Origin: Halovenus halobia
GTDB taxonomy: Archaea > Halobacteriota > Halobacteria > Halobacteriales > Haloarculaceae
Direction of reading: 5' to 3'
Assembly (NCBI RefSeq): GCF_051414135.1
Contig: NZ_JBLKOA010000006.1
Span: 1 to 64,000, forward strand
DNA length: 64,000 nt
Part shown: positions 41,959-50,801 of the stretch, one piece after another
Layout of the letters: each line of letters begins with the position of its first letter
How positions within the stretch are numbered: position 1 is the stretch's first letter
Made by a program: the position numbers and the translations under genes
Notes under the pieces: model-generated
Told to the model about the DNA's origin: nothing
The model's input: the letters and a program-made list of their open reading frames with translations, nothing else
Databases searched by the model: none

Positions 41959-42825
41959 TTACAGTAGGTCGCCGCGAGCGACCGGAACGACGTCGCCGCC
42001 AACCTCGACAGCAATCTCGTCACCCTCGGGCCGAGCACTCAGCACCAGCAGCGACGGACGGCCGAGTTCGTAGCCCTGTTCGACGCGGGCGGTGACTGTC
42101 GGCGACCCGAAGTACTCCTCGGCGGCGAGATAGGCGGCGAGACAGCCGTTTGCTGAGCCGGTCGCGGGGTCCTCGTGGACGCCCAGCGCGGGTGCAAACA
42201 TCCGCGCTGCGAGGTCGTTCTCGGAGTCCCGTGGGTCGGGACAGAACGCGTGAACCAGTTTTGCGTCCCGGTCGCCAACGAGGTTCTCGTAGGCGTCGAG
42301 GTCAAGGTCGATAGCAGTCAGCGCGTCACGGTCCCTGAGCGGGACAATAATCGTCGGGAGTCCCGTCGAGACGACCCTAACCGGGAACTCGTGGTCGAGT
42401 TGGTCGGGGGCGAGTCCGAGCACCGCCGCGAGGGTGTCGTGGTCGAGTCCCTCGCCGAACTCGGGAGGTTGCTGGCGCATCTGCAGGCGGTCACCGTCGA
42501 CGGTGACCGGAACACGGCCGACCTGCAAGTCGAGCACGATTTCGTCAGGGTCGCCGTCAGCGAGGCGTCGTCGGATGACGTCGGCAGTCCCGAGGGTGGG
42601 ATGGCCGGCGAAGGGGACCTCGTCTGTCGGCGTGAAGATTCGGACCGGCCACGCGCCGTCAGTTGGCTCGCCGGTAACGAATGTTGTTTCAGAGTAGTTC
42701 ATCTCCGCGGCGATTTTTTGCATCGTCTCTCTGTCGAGCTCCGCGGCGTCGGTGATGACGGCAAGTTGGTTGCCAGCGTAGCGTTCGCGGGCGAATACGT
42801 CGACAATGGAAAACGGGCTGGACAT
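41959..42825 (-). CDS. PhzF-family epimerase/isomerase
   Basis: 288-residue PhzF/DAP-epimerase fold protein. MSSPFSIVDVFARERYAGNQ, NYSETTFV (catalytic Glu), FTPTDEVPFAGHPTLGTADV and PATGSANGCLAAYL are diagnostic. PhzF-like proteins catalyse proton-transfer isomerisations of unknown substrates outside phenazine producers, and no phenazine genes are here. Start ATG 42825, dropping an upstream extension that overlaps the divergent lipoprotein promoter. Confidence 0.88.
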   Translation of the reverse strand: MSSPFSIVDVFARERYAGNQLAVITDAAELDRETMQKIAAEMNYSETTFVTGEPTDGAWPVRIFTPTDEVPFAGHPTLGTADVIRRRLADGDPDEIVLDLQVGRVPVTVDGDRLQMRQQPPEFGEGLDHDTLAAVLGLAPDQLDHEFPVRVVSTGLPTIIVPLRDRDALTAIDLDLDAYENLVGDRDAKLVHAFCPDPRDSENDLAARMFAPALGVHEDPATGSANGCLAAYLAAEEYFGSPTVTARVEQGYELGRPSLLVLSARPEGDEIAVEVGGDVVPVARGDLL

Positions 42826-42955
42826 ACTGCTCGTTCGGTGCCATCCAGTAAAAGCTCGCCGTCGTTCGTCGGCGAGGTGTTCTCGCTGGACGCAATCAAA
42901 CTGTGTCTCATCCTGGCCCACAAGGGCTATTTATCTTGGTCGCCCGAACACGAGT

Positions 42956-43624
42956 ATGACTGGGAACGACGGACCGCAACGCTCGCGGCGAGCGTACCTC
43001 GCCGGAGTAGGGGCAACAGCAACGGCTGGCCTCGCTGGCTGTCTCGATTTCATTACAGGGGGCTCGGCTGAATTCGAGGCCAGCCCGTCACAGGTGCCCG
43101 ACAGTGTCCTCAGCGAGACGAACTACGAACTCAACGGCGTCTCCGACCAGGAGATCGAACGAGAGTTCGAGGCCGGCGGCGAGAGCAGAACGGTAACCGT
43201 GACGAACAAGATTGCCGAACACCGCAAATCAGTCCAGCTGCCAGGGCTTGGCGACGCTGACGCAGCAATTTTCACGGCGCTGACGACGCCGCAGGTCGAA
43301 ATCCTCGGCAAAAAGTTCAATCCAGTCAAAGACATGACGGCCAGGCGCATCGCCAGAATGGTCCAAAAGCAGTACGACAGCGTCGCGGCACCGAGCGAAG
43401 AGTCGTCGGAGGACATCAGTATCAACGGCGAAGAGACGACGCAGACCAAGTTCCGTGCCGACGCACAGTTCGAGGGCAATCCGGTCGAACTCTACTTACA
43501 CATCAGCAAAGCGGTGGAACTCGGCAGTGACTTCCTCGTCACCGTCGGCGGCTATCCGACCACGCTGCCTGGCGAAGAACAAAATGTCCTCCAGCTGATG
43601 AAATCGGTTCAAGAGAGCGGTTGA
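42956..43624 (+). CDS. DUF6517-like twin-arginine lipoprotein
   Basis: 222 residues. The twin-arginine motif RSRRAYLAGVGATATAGLAG is followed by the lipobox Cys, then a soluble domain of the DUF6517 type (FEASPSQVPDSVLSETNYEL; TVTNKIAEHRKSV; FTALTTPQVEILGKKFNPV). It is predicted to be Tat-exported and lipid-anchored outside the cell. Its TGA stop (43622-43624) coincides with the TTGAC that begins an IS605-type right end, so the last codons may be altered by that insertion. Function unknown. Confidence 0.75.
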   Translation: MTGNDGPQRSRRAYLAGVGATATAGLAGCLDFITGGSAEFEASPSQVPDSVLSETNYELNGVSDQEIEREFEAGGESRTVTVTNKIAEHRKSVQLPGLGDADAAIFTALTTPQVEILGKKFNPVKDMTARRIARMVQKQYDSVAAPSEESSEDISINGEETTQTKFRADAQFEGNPVELYLHISKAVELGSDFLVTVGGYPTTLPGEEQNVLQLMKSVQESG

Positions 43625-44095
43625 CATCCTCCTCCGCCTGAAGGCGGAAGGAATCCCACGGCACCACACCGCTGCGTTGGGAATGTCAGGTTTACAGACT
43701 GCCAAGCCAGTACACCGTTGGAATCGGTGTGTGGCCGGTCGATGGACAGTCTCCTGGGAGTGCCAAGCCCCCGGTACACCTATCCTCAACCGAGAAGAAG
43801 CACTTGTGTTGTTTTTGCCACAGGCGCTTCGGTCGGCGTTAACGGACTCGGTGTTACTTGCATCGCAGATGTTCGCCCGGTGCTTGTTGTTTGATTCCCG
43901 TGTGGGGCACACTCTGTTTCCAGCGTGGGCGGACACTCGAACCGCCAGTTGTCGGGCGCTCAGCTACACTGGGGTCGTAACCAGTGCGCCGACACTAAAA
44001 CATACGCTGCCGTCCATCAAAAACATTTGCAATTCCCAATGTGACGGCGCGTATCCACGCCGTAAACGACGTGGTATTGCGCCTGTTCAGCATAT
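43621..44095 (-). pseudogene. Relic of IS200/IS605 element (right end and TnpB 3' part)
   Basis: The plus strand starts TTGACATCCTCCTCCGCCTG with hairpin TCCGCC-TGAA-GGCGGA (43633-43648), as at the intact element's right end. Minus-strand frame 43627-43936 keeps a degenerate TnpB C-terminus: CPTRESNNKHRANICDAS resembles a zinc ribbon with lost cysteines, followed by VNADRSACGKNN, matching the third RuvC Asp motif. Upstream of it frames are broken. tnpA and most of tnpB are gone. Reading by eye only. Confidence 0.5.
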
Positions 44096-44098
44096 AAC

Positions 44099-44605
44099 TT
44101 ATTCGTCGGTCGCCGGTTCGGTCGGAAAGGCGGTGTCCGGGTGGTCGTCGCTGTGGACCCGCCGGCGGAACTCGTTGACGACACGCAAGGCGACGAAGTA
44201 GCCGACGACGGCGAAGATTATCGCGAGGATGAGATTCCCAAGCCAGAGTCGGACCAGAATGTCTGGCCCGGCCGACAGCGACACGTCGGCCCGGCTGAAC
44301 GTCACGCCCGGCACGGGGCCGAGAATCAGCCGCCCCAGCGAGTAGCTCGCGCCGTAGACACCCCACTTGACGACGGGGTTGAGGACGACGACAGAAGCAA
44401 ACAGCGCGATTTTGCTGATGCGGTCGAACAGAAAGGCCAGCGCGATAAATACGAGTAATCCGGTGCCCAGCGAGGGAAGGGCGGTGATGAACACGCCAAG
44501 GGAGTAGCTAAACGCCACCTCGTGAGACGTGTGGTCCTCGACAAAGGCCGTAATCAGCCGGTCTTTGACTTCTATGAGAGTTTCCTCAACCCGCTGGCGA
44601 ACCAT
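44099..44605 (-). CDS. DUF2062 membrane protein
   Basis: 168 residues. ASYSLGVFITALPSLGTGLL-like sequence (here EVAFSYSLGVFITALPSLGT) and FASVVVLNPVVKWGVY are the DUF2062 signature. Three or four hydrophobic helices follow an amphipathic N-terminus; the tail is acidic. The family is of unknown function, sometimes found with glycosyltransferases in bacteria. Start ATG 44605. Confidence 0.8.
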   Translation of the reverse strand: MVRQRVEETLIEVKDRLITAFVEDHTSHEVAFSYSLGVFITALPSLGTGLLVFIALAFLFDRISKIALFASVVVLNPVVKWGVYGASYSLGRLILGPVPGVTFSRADVSLSAGPDILVRLWLGNLILAIIFAVVGYFVALRVVNEFRRRVHSDDHPDTAFPTEPATDE

Positions 44606-44737
44606 TCACTGTAGCTACGAGCGTGGAATATATCAACGCTTTCCTTAGAGATATACGTTGGTCTCCAGACCGGTATAGCGGAGAGTAATGTTATATTTTC
44701 GATAGATATTTGAGAGTCCTGTGGTACAGTGGCGATA

Positions 44738-45298
44738 ATGGCTGGCGAGTATACGCGTCGGCGCGCGCTCAAGACCCTCGGCGTCGCGGGTGCTGTGGCT
44801 GTTCCCGGCTGTCTCGGCGGCGGTTCAACGACCCCGGCTGACGAAGAGAAGCCTGACCAGAGTGTCGACAGCCGTCCAAACATCCTGAAGGTTCACGTTA
44901 CCGGCTATCAGTTCGGCTGGGAGTACGAGTACCACAGCGGCCTCCACAGTGACAACTACGAGGTTGACCTGGATGTGACCGACGACAACGACGCGCTTGT
45001 CCTTCCAAAGAATGAGCCCGTCCAACTGACGTTTTCCTCCCGTGATGTCCCGCACAACTACGGCGTCCCGGAACTCAGACTAAAACGAGATGTTCTTCCA
45101 AACTTAGAGACACTGGTCCAAGTGTCCCTGAGTGAGGTCGGTGTGTACGAAGCACAGTGTTACGAACTCTGTGGCAAAGGACATTCGAATATGGATGGCG
45201 ATCTTGTCGTCGCAGAGCCGAAGACATTCACGGACTGGTATCTCTCACAGGACGGCACTGCAGAATCTGACCTCCACTTCATGTCTGATGTATTGTGA
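44738..45298 (+). CDS. Stand-alone CuA-type cytochrome oxidase subunit II-like lipoprotein
   Basis: 186 residues. Tat/lipobox signal (YTRRRALKTLGVAGAVAVPG, then C) precedes one cupredoxin domain. CuA ligands are in place: His in SSRDVPHNYGVPE, then CYELCGKGHSNM (Cys-x3-Cys-x3-His-x2-Met). The two transmembrane helices of normal CoxB are replaced by a lipid anchor and no other oxidase subunit is adjacent. It may be an electron carrier, a partner for a distant haem-copper oxidase, or related to nitric-oxide/N2O enzymes. Start ATG 44738; a GTG at 44729 is less likely. Confidence 0.8.
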   Translation: MAGEYTRRRALKTLGVAGAVAVPGCLGGGSTTPADEEKPDQSVDSRPNILKVHVTGYQFGWEYEYHSGLHSDNYEVDLDVTDDNDALVLPKNEPVQLTFSSRDVPHNYGVPELRLKRDVLPNLETLVQVSLSEVGVYEAQCYELCGKGHSNMDGDLVVAEPKTFTDWYLSQDGTAESDLHFMSDVL

Positions 45299-45307
45299 TT
45301 TTGAACG

Positions 45308-45418
45308 ATGAGATGGAATGAACGACAGGAGCAGCCCGTGAGCGACGAAGCGGTAGCGGAGACGCCGGAGAAAATCGAGGAAGCGTTTGACGAGCTTCCG
45401 TCTGAAGACGACGAATAG
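45308..45418 (+). CDS. 36-residue acidic peptide (tentative)
   Basis: ATG 45308 to TAG 45416-45418, 9 bp after the CuA-protein stop. Composition is haloarchaea-like and acidic (EAVAETPEKIEEAFDELPSE). No domain. It could be a short accessory gene in the same transcript or chance. Confidence 0.3.
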   Translation: MRWNERQEQPVSDEAVAETPEKIEEAFDELPSEDDE

Positions 45419-45558
45419 ATTCGTCTGCCGTCTTGTGATATCGGGACTGTAGCTATTCAATCAGGATGCAGGGATCAATTGCGGATTCACTCAGTACAGA
45501 TGCGAATTGAGTGATCTGTGGTGTGTTGAGCATACGCCGAGCGAAGCGAGGCGTTTCA

Positions 45559-45663
45559 CCGACGGCGAGGGATAACCGAGCCGTCGGCCTTTTTCACCCA
45601 CGTTTTTCGAGGAGCCTTCCCGCAGCGGCCTCTGGCCGCGAGGAAAGGCGACGATGAAAAAGG
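45559..45663 (+). other. Structured intergenic segment with nested inverted repeats
   Basis: CCGACGGC (45559-45566) and GCCGTCGG (45580-45587) make an 8-bp hairpin followed by CCTTTTT, like an intrinsic terminator on the plus strand. CCTTTTTCA (45588-45596) pairs perfectly with TGAAAAAGG (45655-45663), enclosing GCCTT/AAGGC and GCGGCC-TCT-GGCCGC stems. Apart from this and the tRNA-related repeats I see nothing in 45419-45833. It could be a terminator for the CuA operon plus an RNA fold. Confidence 0.4.
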
Positions 45664-45666
45664 TGG

Positions 45667-45684
45667 ACGGGCACGGTGGGATTC
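45667..45684 (-). repeat. 18-bp duplicate of the tRNA-Arg 3' end
   Basis: ACGGGCACGGTGGGATTC is identical to 45833-45850, the last 17 bases of the tRNA-Arg gene plus one flanking base, in the same orientation and 166 bp away. Duplicated tRNA 3' ends are the usual mark left by tyrosine-recombinase integration (attL/attR). The 148 bp between the copies hold no gene, so any element has been lost, or this is a partial tRNA copy. Confidence 0.55.
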
Positions 45685-45833
45685 TCACCCGAGGCCAGAC
45701 CTCGCTTCGCTCACGGCGTCGCCGTTCGCACCGTGGTTCTCGCTTCGCTCGAACCACGCCCGCTCGGTCTGCCGTGGTCCGAATCCCCTGCGTGCGTTGG
45801 TTCAGCACGCTTCACTGTCGTTCAGCGGCTTCA

Positions 45834-45938
45834 CGGGCACGGTGGGATTCGAACCCACGACCGTCGGATGACTTCCGCCGCCACACGCCGTACCAGCGTT
45901 AGAAGTCCGACGCTCTATCCGGACTGAGCTACGTGCCC
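45834..45938 (-). tRNA. tRNA-Arg (anticodon UCU) with 30-nt intron
   Basis: Minus strand. Acceptor stem GGGCACG/CGTGCCC is perfect with discriminator G and no encoded CCA. D-arm GCTC...GAGC, anticodon stem TCGGA/TCCGA, loop CTTCTAA with anticodon TCT, and T-arm GTGGG-TTCGAAT-CCCAC. The intron (45899-45870) starts after position 37, the standard archaeal bulge-helix-bulge site. Mature length 75 nt. It reads AGA and AGG codons. Confidence 0.92.
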
Positions 45939-45979
45939 TCGTCTATGATCTGCGAGTGGACATATTTCGTTGTTGCGTT

Positions 45980-47056
45980 CTAGGCCGCGTCGATTCGGTC
46001 ACCGGCCCGGGACTCAGCCACGGCAAAGGAGAGCGTACTCGCCAGTCCGAGCAGCGTCCCGCCGGTCAACATAATGGCCAGATATTCGAGCGAGCCCTGG
46101 TCGAGGAAGAATGCGCTCAGCCCGTGCAACACGCCGGCAATCGCGAGCACGTAGAACGGGGCGTTGAGATAGCGCCAGTGGAACTCACCGGAGAGATACT
46201 CGTCGGTCACGCGACCGAAACTACTCGTGACGCCGGCGGCGGCAACCCACTCGATCGAACCGAAAATGAGCGCGGCGACGATTTCGATTGCGCCGAGGCT
46301 GTCCCGGCCCATACTGTCGACCGTTCCGACACCGCTGACGCCGCCGACGACCAGCAACGCCGCCGCGACGAGCGAGGTGATGAGCGTCACCCGGCCCGTG
46401 AACAGCGCCGTGCGAGTTGTCTCGACAGCGCGGTCAACCCACTCGACGACGCCGAGACCACGCGCCAGTATGTACAGCCCGAGCATCCCCGAGACAACGC
46501 CGAAGACCGTGCCGGGAAAGCCAATCACGTTGGCGAGAATCGTCAGCGGATAGATCAGGAGCAGAATACCGAGCGGGACCAGTAGCGTCCCGCGGGTCTC
46601 GGGGTCGTCGAGCACCTGCTTGATCGTGTAATACATCGATTCGAGGTCCTGTGATTGGCGGACGACAACGCGGCGAACGCTGTCGATCTGCACTCGCGAG
46701 CGAATGACCGGAATCACGCTCTCGTCCTGTGCGCCGTCGGTGACAACCACCGCGCGGACGTCCTCACCGGTGGCGAGTTCGGCAAGCACGCGGTCGACCT
46801 CTTCGCCGACGCGTCGGTTGGCTTCGACTTCGCGGCCGTCGATACCGGTGACAGCAGCGACCTCGACGGACTCTTCTGTGATCTCCTCGGCGAGATGAAT
46901 ACCCTGGAACAGGACGTTCACATCGCTGTCTTCGGGGTCGGCCGTGGCCAGCGCAACCGCCGAGTCCCGGACCGCGTCCCGGCCGACCACGGGCGTCTCA
47001 ACCCCGGTCTTGCGGCCGAGGTCGTCGTCGAGGTCCACACACAGGACCAGCAGCAT
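45980..47056 (-). CDS. DUF373 family membrane protein
   Basis: 358 residues, archaea-specific. The N-terminal ~150 residues form a soluble alpha/beta domain (LLVLCVDLDDDLGRKTGVET, ATADPEDSDVNVLFQGI, AVVVTDGAQDESVIPVIRSR, VVRQSQDLESMYYTIKQVL). Six or so hydrophobic helices follow. The DLDDDLG motif and VVTDGAxDE suggest a nucleotide- or metal-binding site, but no activity is established. Start ATG 47056; divergent from the DUF255 gene. Confidence 0.85.
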   Translation of the reverse strand: MLLVLCVDLDDDLGRKTGVETPVVGRDAVRDSAVALATADPEDSDVNVLFQGIHLAEEITEESVEVAAVTGIDGREVEANRRVGEEVDRVLAELATGEDVRAVVVTDGAQDESVIPVIRSRVQIDSVRRVVVRQSQDLESMYYTIKQVLDDPETRGTLLVPLGILLLIYPLTILANVIGFPGTVFGVVSGMLGLYILARGLGVVEWVDRAVETTRTALFTGRVTLITSLVAAALLVVGGVSGVGTVDSMGRDSLGAIEIVAALIFGSIEWVAAAGVTSSFGRVTDEYLSGEFHWRYLNAPFYVLAIAGVLHGLSAFFLDQGSLEYLAIMLTGGTLLGLASTLSFAVAESRAGDRIDAA

Positions 47057-47147
47057 TGCTCGGAGATATGCACGGCCGCGTTATCTGTCTTCGGGGTTGA
47101 CAGACAGGGATTGAAACGGCTTTAGGGCTCACTCCCGAAGCGGGTGT

Positions 47148-48782
47148 ATGACTGACGCCACGAAAGTCGAGTGGAACGACTGGGGCCAGGCCGCCTTCGA
47201 TATCGCCGAGCGGTCGGGCAAACCAGTGCTTCTCTCGCTGGTCACTCCCTGGGCCGAGGAGTGTGCCGAGATGGAGGAGACGACCTACGCCGAACCGCGC
47301 ATCGCCGCGAACATCAACGACGGCTTCGTCCCGATTCGAGTCGACGCCGACCGCCACCCCCGCGTCCGCGAGCGGTACAACATGGGCGGCTTCCCCTCGA
47401 CTGTCTTTCTGACCCCGTCGGGAGATATCCTCACCGGCGCGACGCTGCTCGGCGTCGACGGCTTCCGAGGTATCCTCGACAGCGTCCGTGAGACGTGGGA
47501 TACGAAAGGCGAGGACGCTGGCTCGAAACCACGAGCAGTCCAGGATGACGTGCCACCGAACGGGCCAATTACCGACCGCGTCGAGGAGCATATGGTCGAG
47601 CAACTGCTGGGCGCCTACGACGAGGAGTTCGGTGGGTGGGGCAGCGACACGAAGTTCCCGATGCCCCGAACCATCGAGTTCGCGCTCGTTCGGGCACCGG
47701 ACCAGGCGACACGCACACTCGAAGCAATCCACACACACCTGCTCGATACCTACGACGGCGGCTTCTATCGAGTTGCGCGCAACCGAAACTGGGGTGCGGC
47801 CCGCCGGGAGAAACTGCTCGACGAGAACGCAGCTATCGTTCGTGCGTTCGCACACGGCTACCGCTACACCGGCAACAACACCTACCGTAACGCCGCCGAG
47901 CAGGGTGTCGACTATCTGACCACGACGCTGTGGACCGGCGACGGCTTCGCAGCCAGTCAGGGTGGCGACGAGGAGTATTTCACCCTCGACCCAACCGCCC
48001 GCGAAGACGCCGACGCGCCGCCGGTTGACGAGACGGTGCTGGCAGACCGCAACGGCGTCGCTATCGACGGGCTCCTCCAGTACGTCGCCTACACTGACGA
48101 CGACACAGCCCGAGAGTACGCCCGTCGCGCCCGCACGCATCTCACCGAGACGCTAATCGACGACGGCGAGGTGACACACTTCCAGACTGCGGAGGACACC
48201 GGTGAGTCCGGTTTGCTGCTCGACCAGTCCCGAGTGTTGCAGGGACTAACAACATCGTGGGCTGTGTTGGGCGAACCGGGGCCTGCAACAGCGGTTGCCG
48301 AGTGGATGGTCGAGAATCTGCAGGCAGACAGCGGCGAGTTCCACGACGGGCCGGCCGGAGATGTTGCTTTGCTCGATACGGCGCTGTCACCGCTGGATAC
48401 GAACATCAACGCTGCCCAAGCGCTGCTCGACCTAGCGCTGTTGACCGGCAACGACGAGTACGAGGCCGCCGCACGCGACGCAATCGAAGCCTTCGCCGGT
48501 GCCGCCGACCGGATGGGCGTCGAAGTCGCGGAGTTTGCCTCCGCCGCGTCACGCCTCCAGAGCCCACAGGTTGTCGAGGTCGGAACGGAAGCTGGAACGG
48601 ATCTGCACCGTGCTGCCTTGCGCCTCACCGACCACGAAACTGTGGTCGCACCGCGGCCAGCAGACGAGACCGACAGCGCCGCCGCTGACCTCCCCGATGG
48701 AACCGCACGACTCGTCGTCGACGGCAGCGAGGAGGGAACGGCAACAACCCCGCAGGAACTGGAGTCGCTGCTCACAGAGTAA
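47148..48782 (+). CDS. DUF255 thioredoxin-like / N-acylglucosamine-epimerase-like protein
   Basis: 544 residues. The N-terminal thioredoxin-fold DUF255 domain reads VEWNDWGQAAFDIAERSGKP, then WAEECAEMEETTYAE, with only one Cys in place of CxxC. RVDADRHPRVRERYNMGGFP matches the cis-Pro region. An (alpha/alpha) barrel follows (EEFGGWGSDTKFPMPRTIEF; TYDGGFYRVARNRNW; KLLDENAAIVRAFAHGYRYT). It is shorter than bacterial YyaL (~680), the second half being trimmed. Redox activity is doubtful with one Cys. Start ATG 47148. Confidence 0.85.
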   Translation: MTDATKVEWNDWGQAAFDIAERSGKPVLLSLVTPWAEECAEMEETTYAEPRIAANINDGFVPIRVDADRHPRVRERYNMGGFPSTVFLTPSGDILTGATLLGVDGFRGILDSVRETWDTKGEDAGSKPRAVQDDVPPNGPITDRVEEHMVEQLLGAYDEEFGGWGSDTKFPMPRTIEFALVRAPDQATRTLEAIHTHLLDTYDGGFYRVARNRNWGAARREKLLDENAAIVRAFAHGYRYTGNNTYRNAAEQGVDYLTTTLWTGDGFAASQGGDEEYFTLDPTAREDADAPPVDETVLADRNGVAIDGLLQYVAYTDDDTAREYARRARTHLTETLIDDGEVTHFQTAEDTGESGLLLDQSRVLQGLTTSWAVLGEPGPATAVAEWMVENLQADSGEFHDGPAGDVALLDTALSPLDTNINAAQALLDLALLTGNDEYEAAARDAIEAFAGAADRMGVEVAEFASAASRLQSPQVVEVGTEAGTDLHRAALRLTDHETVVAPRPADETDSAAADLPDGTARLVVDGSEEGTATTPQELESLLTE

Positions 48783-48854
48783 AACCGAAAACTAGTTTTG
48801 AATTTCATAAAACAGCCGATCCGTTTATGCCACTGGACACAGAGAGGGTAGGTA

Positions 48855-49658
48855 ATGACAAGTCTCAGGGATCTCGGCCTGTCCGAGTACGAATCACGCG
48901 CGTACCGGTCGCTACTGCAGACCGGCCCGACAACGGCAAAGGAGTTGTCGCGGACTAGCGACGTCCCGATGGGCCGAATCTACGACGTACTCAACAGTCT
49001 GGAGACACACAACCTGATCCGGAGTCAGACCGCAAGCCGCCCGAAAAAGTACGTCGCCGTCGAACCTGAGACTGCTCTCGACCGACTACTCGAGAACAAA
49101 CGCGACGAACTCGAAGAGAAGATTACGCAGTACGAGGATATCGCCACAGAACTGGAGGACAAACTCGAGACGGCCGACCCCGTCGACGAGCCGTTCTGGA
49201 CGGCGGCACTCGGCGGCGACGAGGCCGCAGAGTTGCTCGTCGAGCGCATTCAGGCCGCCGAGGAACGGGTTAACTTCGTCGCCGCGACGACAGCCTCCTA
49301 CGTGGACCTAGACATCGTCGGCGAAGAGATCGCTGAAGAACTCGAAGCCGCCATCGAACGCGGCGTTCACGTCTCGATTCTGCTGCATCCGAACGTCGTC
49401 TCACAGTTGCCCGAAAGCGTCGGCCGCCGCTACCGCTATCACCTGCAGAACCACTCGGATTTCGAGGTTCGAGTCGGCGAGGACGTCACCGCCACCTTCG
49501 CGCTGATCGACCAGGGTGAGGTCTGTATCGAGGTGCCCCATCCGACTGACGCCTCTGAGCTGTTTGCGATCATCAATCTCAAAGATACGGAGTTTGCCGC
49601 AAACGTCAAAAGTGCCTTCGACCCACGGTGGGAGGAAGCGACAGAACTCGAACTGTGA
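48855..49658 (+). CDS. TrmB-family transcriptional regulator
   Basis: 267 residues. The TrmB winged HTH is LRDLGLSEYESRAYRSLLQT, GPTTAKELSRTSDVPMGRIY, DVLNSLETHNLI. A coiled coil follows (DELEEKITQYEDIATELEDK), then an effector-like PLD-type domain (EERVNFVAATTASYVDLDI, HVSILLHPNVVS, ELFAIINLKDTEFAANVKSA). It lacks the long sugar-binding extension of TrmB proper (~340 residues). Target unknown; the neighbours (DUF255, TauE) do not point to sugar use. Start ATG 48855. Confidence 0.88.
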   Translation: MTSLRDLGLSEYESRAYRSLLQTGPTTAKELSRTSDVPMGRIYDVLNSLETHNLIRSQTASRPKKYVAVEPETALDRLLENKRDELEEKITQYEDIATELEDKLETADPVDEPFWTAALGGDEAAELLVERIQAAEERVNFVAATTASYVDLDIVGEEIAEELEAAIERGVHVSILLHPNVVSQLPESVGRRYRYHLQNHSDFEVRVGEDVTATFALIDQGEVCIEVPHPTDASELFAIINLKDTEFAANVKSAFDPRWEEATELEL

Positions 49659-49880
49659 GGTGAGCGAGCGTCGCTGAGCTCCCCAGACTTCCAGATACTT
49701 TTGCCGCATTCTATGACAGGTTTCGAGAGCAACGACTCCTGTAGCTCCGGCTATCGGGGCCTGGAAAGGAAACATAGCGGCTGTCGCGGCGACGGGGACA
49801 GGCGCACGCGTCTCCGATAAAAGAAGCTGAATGTACTCTCGGCCGGTAACGTATCGAAGACCTCTCTCGCGGAGGACATC

Positions 49881-50801
49881 ATGAGTTCACAGGAGCCACG
49901 AATCAATCCAACCCAGTTCGTCTCGAATGTTGTCTCGTTGCAGTACCGAGAAGTTGTCATGGTCGTCGCGACGCTGACAGTCGTCGCGGGGTCAGTCGTG
50001 TTCTTTCCCGGTTTCGGGAATCTGAGCCAGGGGCTCCAGTCCGACATCTCGCGGGGCTTTCTGGTCGTGTGTCTGCTCGTGGCAATCCTCGCAGGGATAA
50101 TCAAAGGAATGGTCGGTTTCGGGTATGCCATCGTGACCACCCCGATTTTCGCGTCGGTAATCGACCCGACGCTCGCTGTCGTGGTACTCGCGATTCCGCC
50201 GTGGATGCTCAATATGTTTCAAATTGGCGAGACAGACACTGGATTGGCCTTCGTCCGTGAAGAGTGGACGCTTCTGCTGTTAGCCATCGTCGGGTCCGTA
50301 CTCGGGGTCAGCTTTCTCGCCGAATTCAGGACCGGCCCGATTGTCCCGTTCCTGATTGGTGTCGTCATCTTCGGCTACGTCGTCTTCCAGGTTGTCCAGG
50401 GGTTTGTAACCGTCGAGGAGACGCATAATCCGGTGGCACTCGGAACAGCCGGGTTCCTGCAGGGCTTCCTGCTCGCGGTTGCGAATCTTGGGCCGTTGCT
50501 CCCGGCGTATTTCCACACCTTCGAGCGTGACACCGAGCGATACATCGGCGGTCTCTCGATGGTTCTAGCGACGATTTTCACCGTTAGAATCGTCCAGATG
50601 GTGCTGTTCACGGACCTGATGACGGCCTATCGCCTGTGGCTGGGGTCGGTCATCGCCGTCGTAACTATCGTCGGCCTGCTCATCGGAACGTATCTCCGCC
50701 GACTCGAGATCGACGAGGAGAAGTTCAACTGGTTCGTCGTGGCGCTGCTGTTCGTCATCTCGCTCAACATCTTCAGGAACGCGATTCCGGCACTGTTGTG
50801 A
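49881..50801 (+). CDS. TauE/SafE family anion exporter
   Basis: 306 residues with eight or nine hydrophobic segments. The family pattern GIIKGMVGFGYAIVTTPIFA appears in half 1 and GFLQGFLLAVANLGPLLPAY in half 2. Members export sulfite, sulfoacetate or related anions. An extra N-terminal helix (VVMVVATLTVVAGSVVFFPG) precedes the domain. Start ATG 49881. It is convergent with the gene at 50802, the stop codons nearly touching. Confidence 0.85.
   Translation: MSSQEPRINPTQFVSNVVSLQYREVVMVVATLTVVAGSVVFFPGFGNLSQGLQSDISRGFLVVCLLVAILAGIIKGMVGFGYAIVTTPIFASVIDPTLAVVVLAIPPWMLNMFQIGETDTGLAFVREEWTLLLLAIVGSVLGVSFLAEFRTGPIVPFLIGVVIFGYVVFQVVQGFVTVEETHNPVALGTAGFLQGFLLAVANLGPLLPAYFHTFERDTERYIGGLSMVLATIFTVRIVQMVLFTDLMTAYRLWLGSVIAVVTIVGLLIGTYLRRLEIDEEKFNWFVVALLFVISLNIFRNAIPALL

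Noticed and set aside
45654..45927. Plus-strand frames across the tRNA-Arg region
   Set aside because: They translate tRNA sequence and its duplicated 3' end; the RNA gene explains the conservation.
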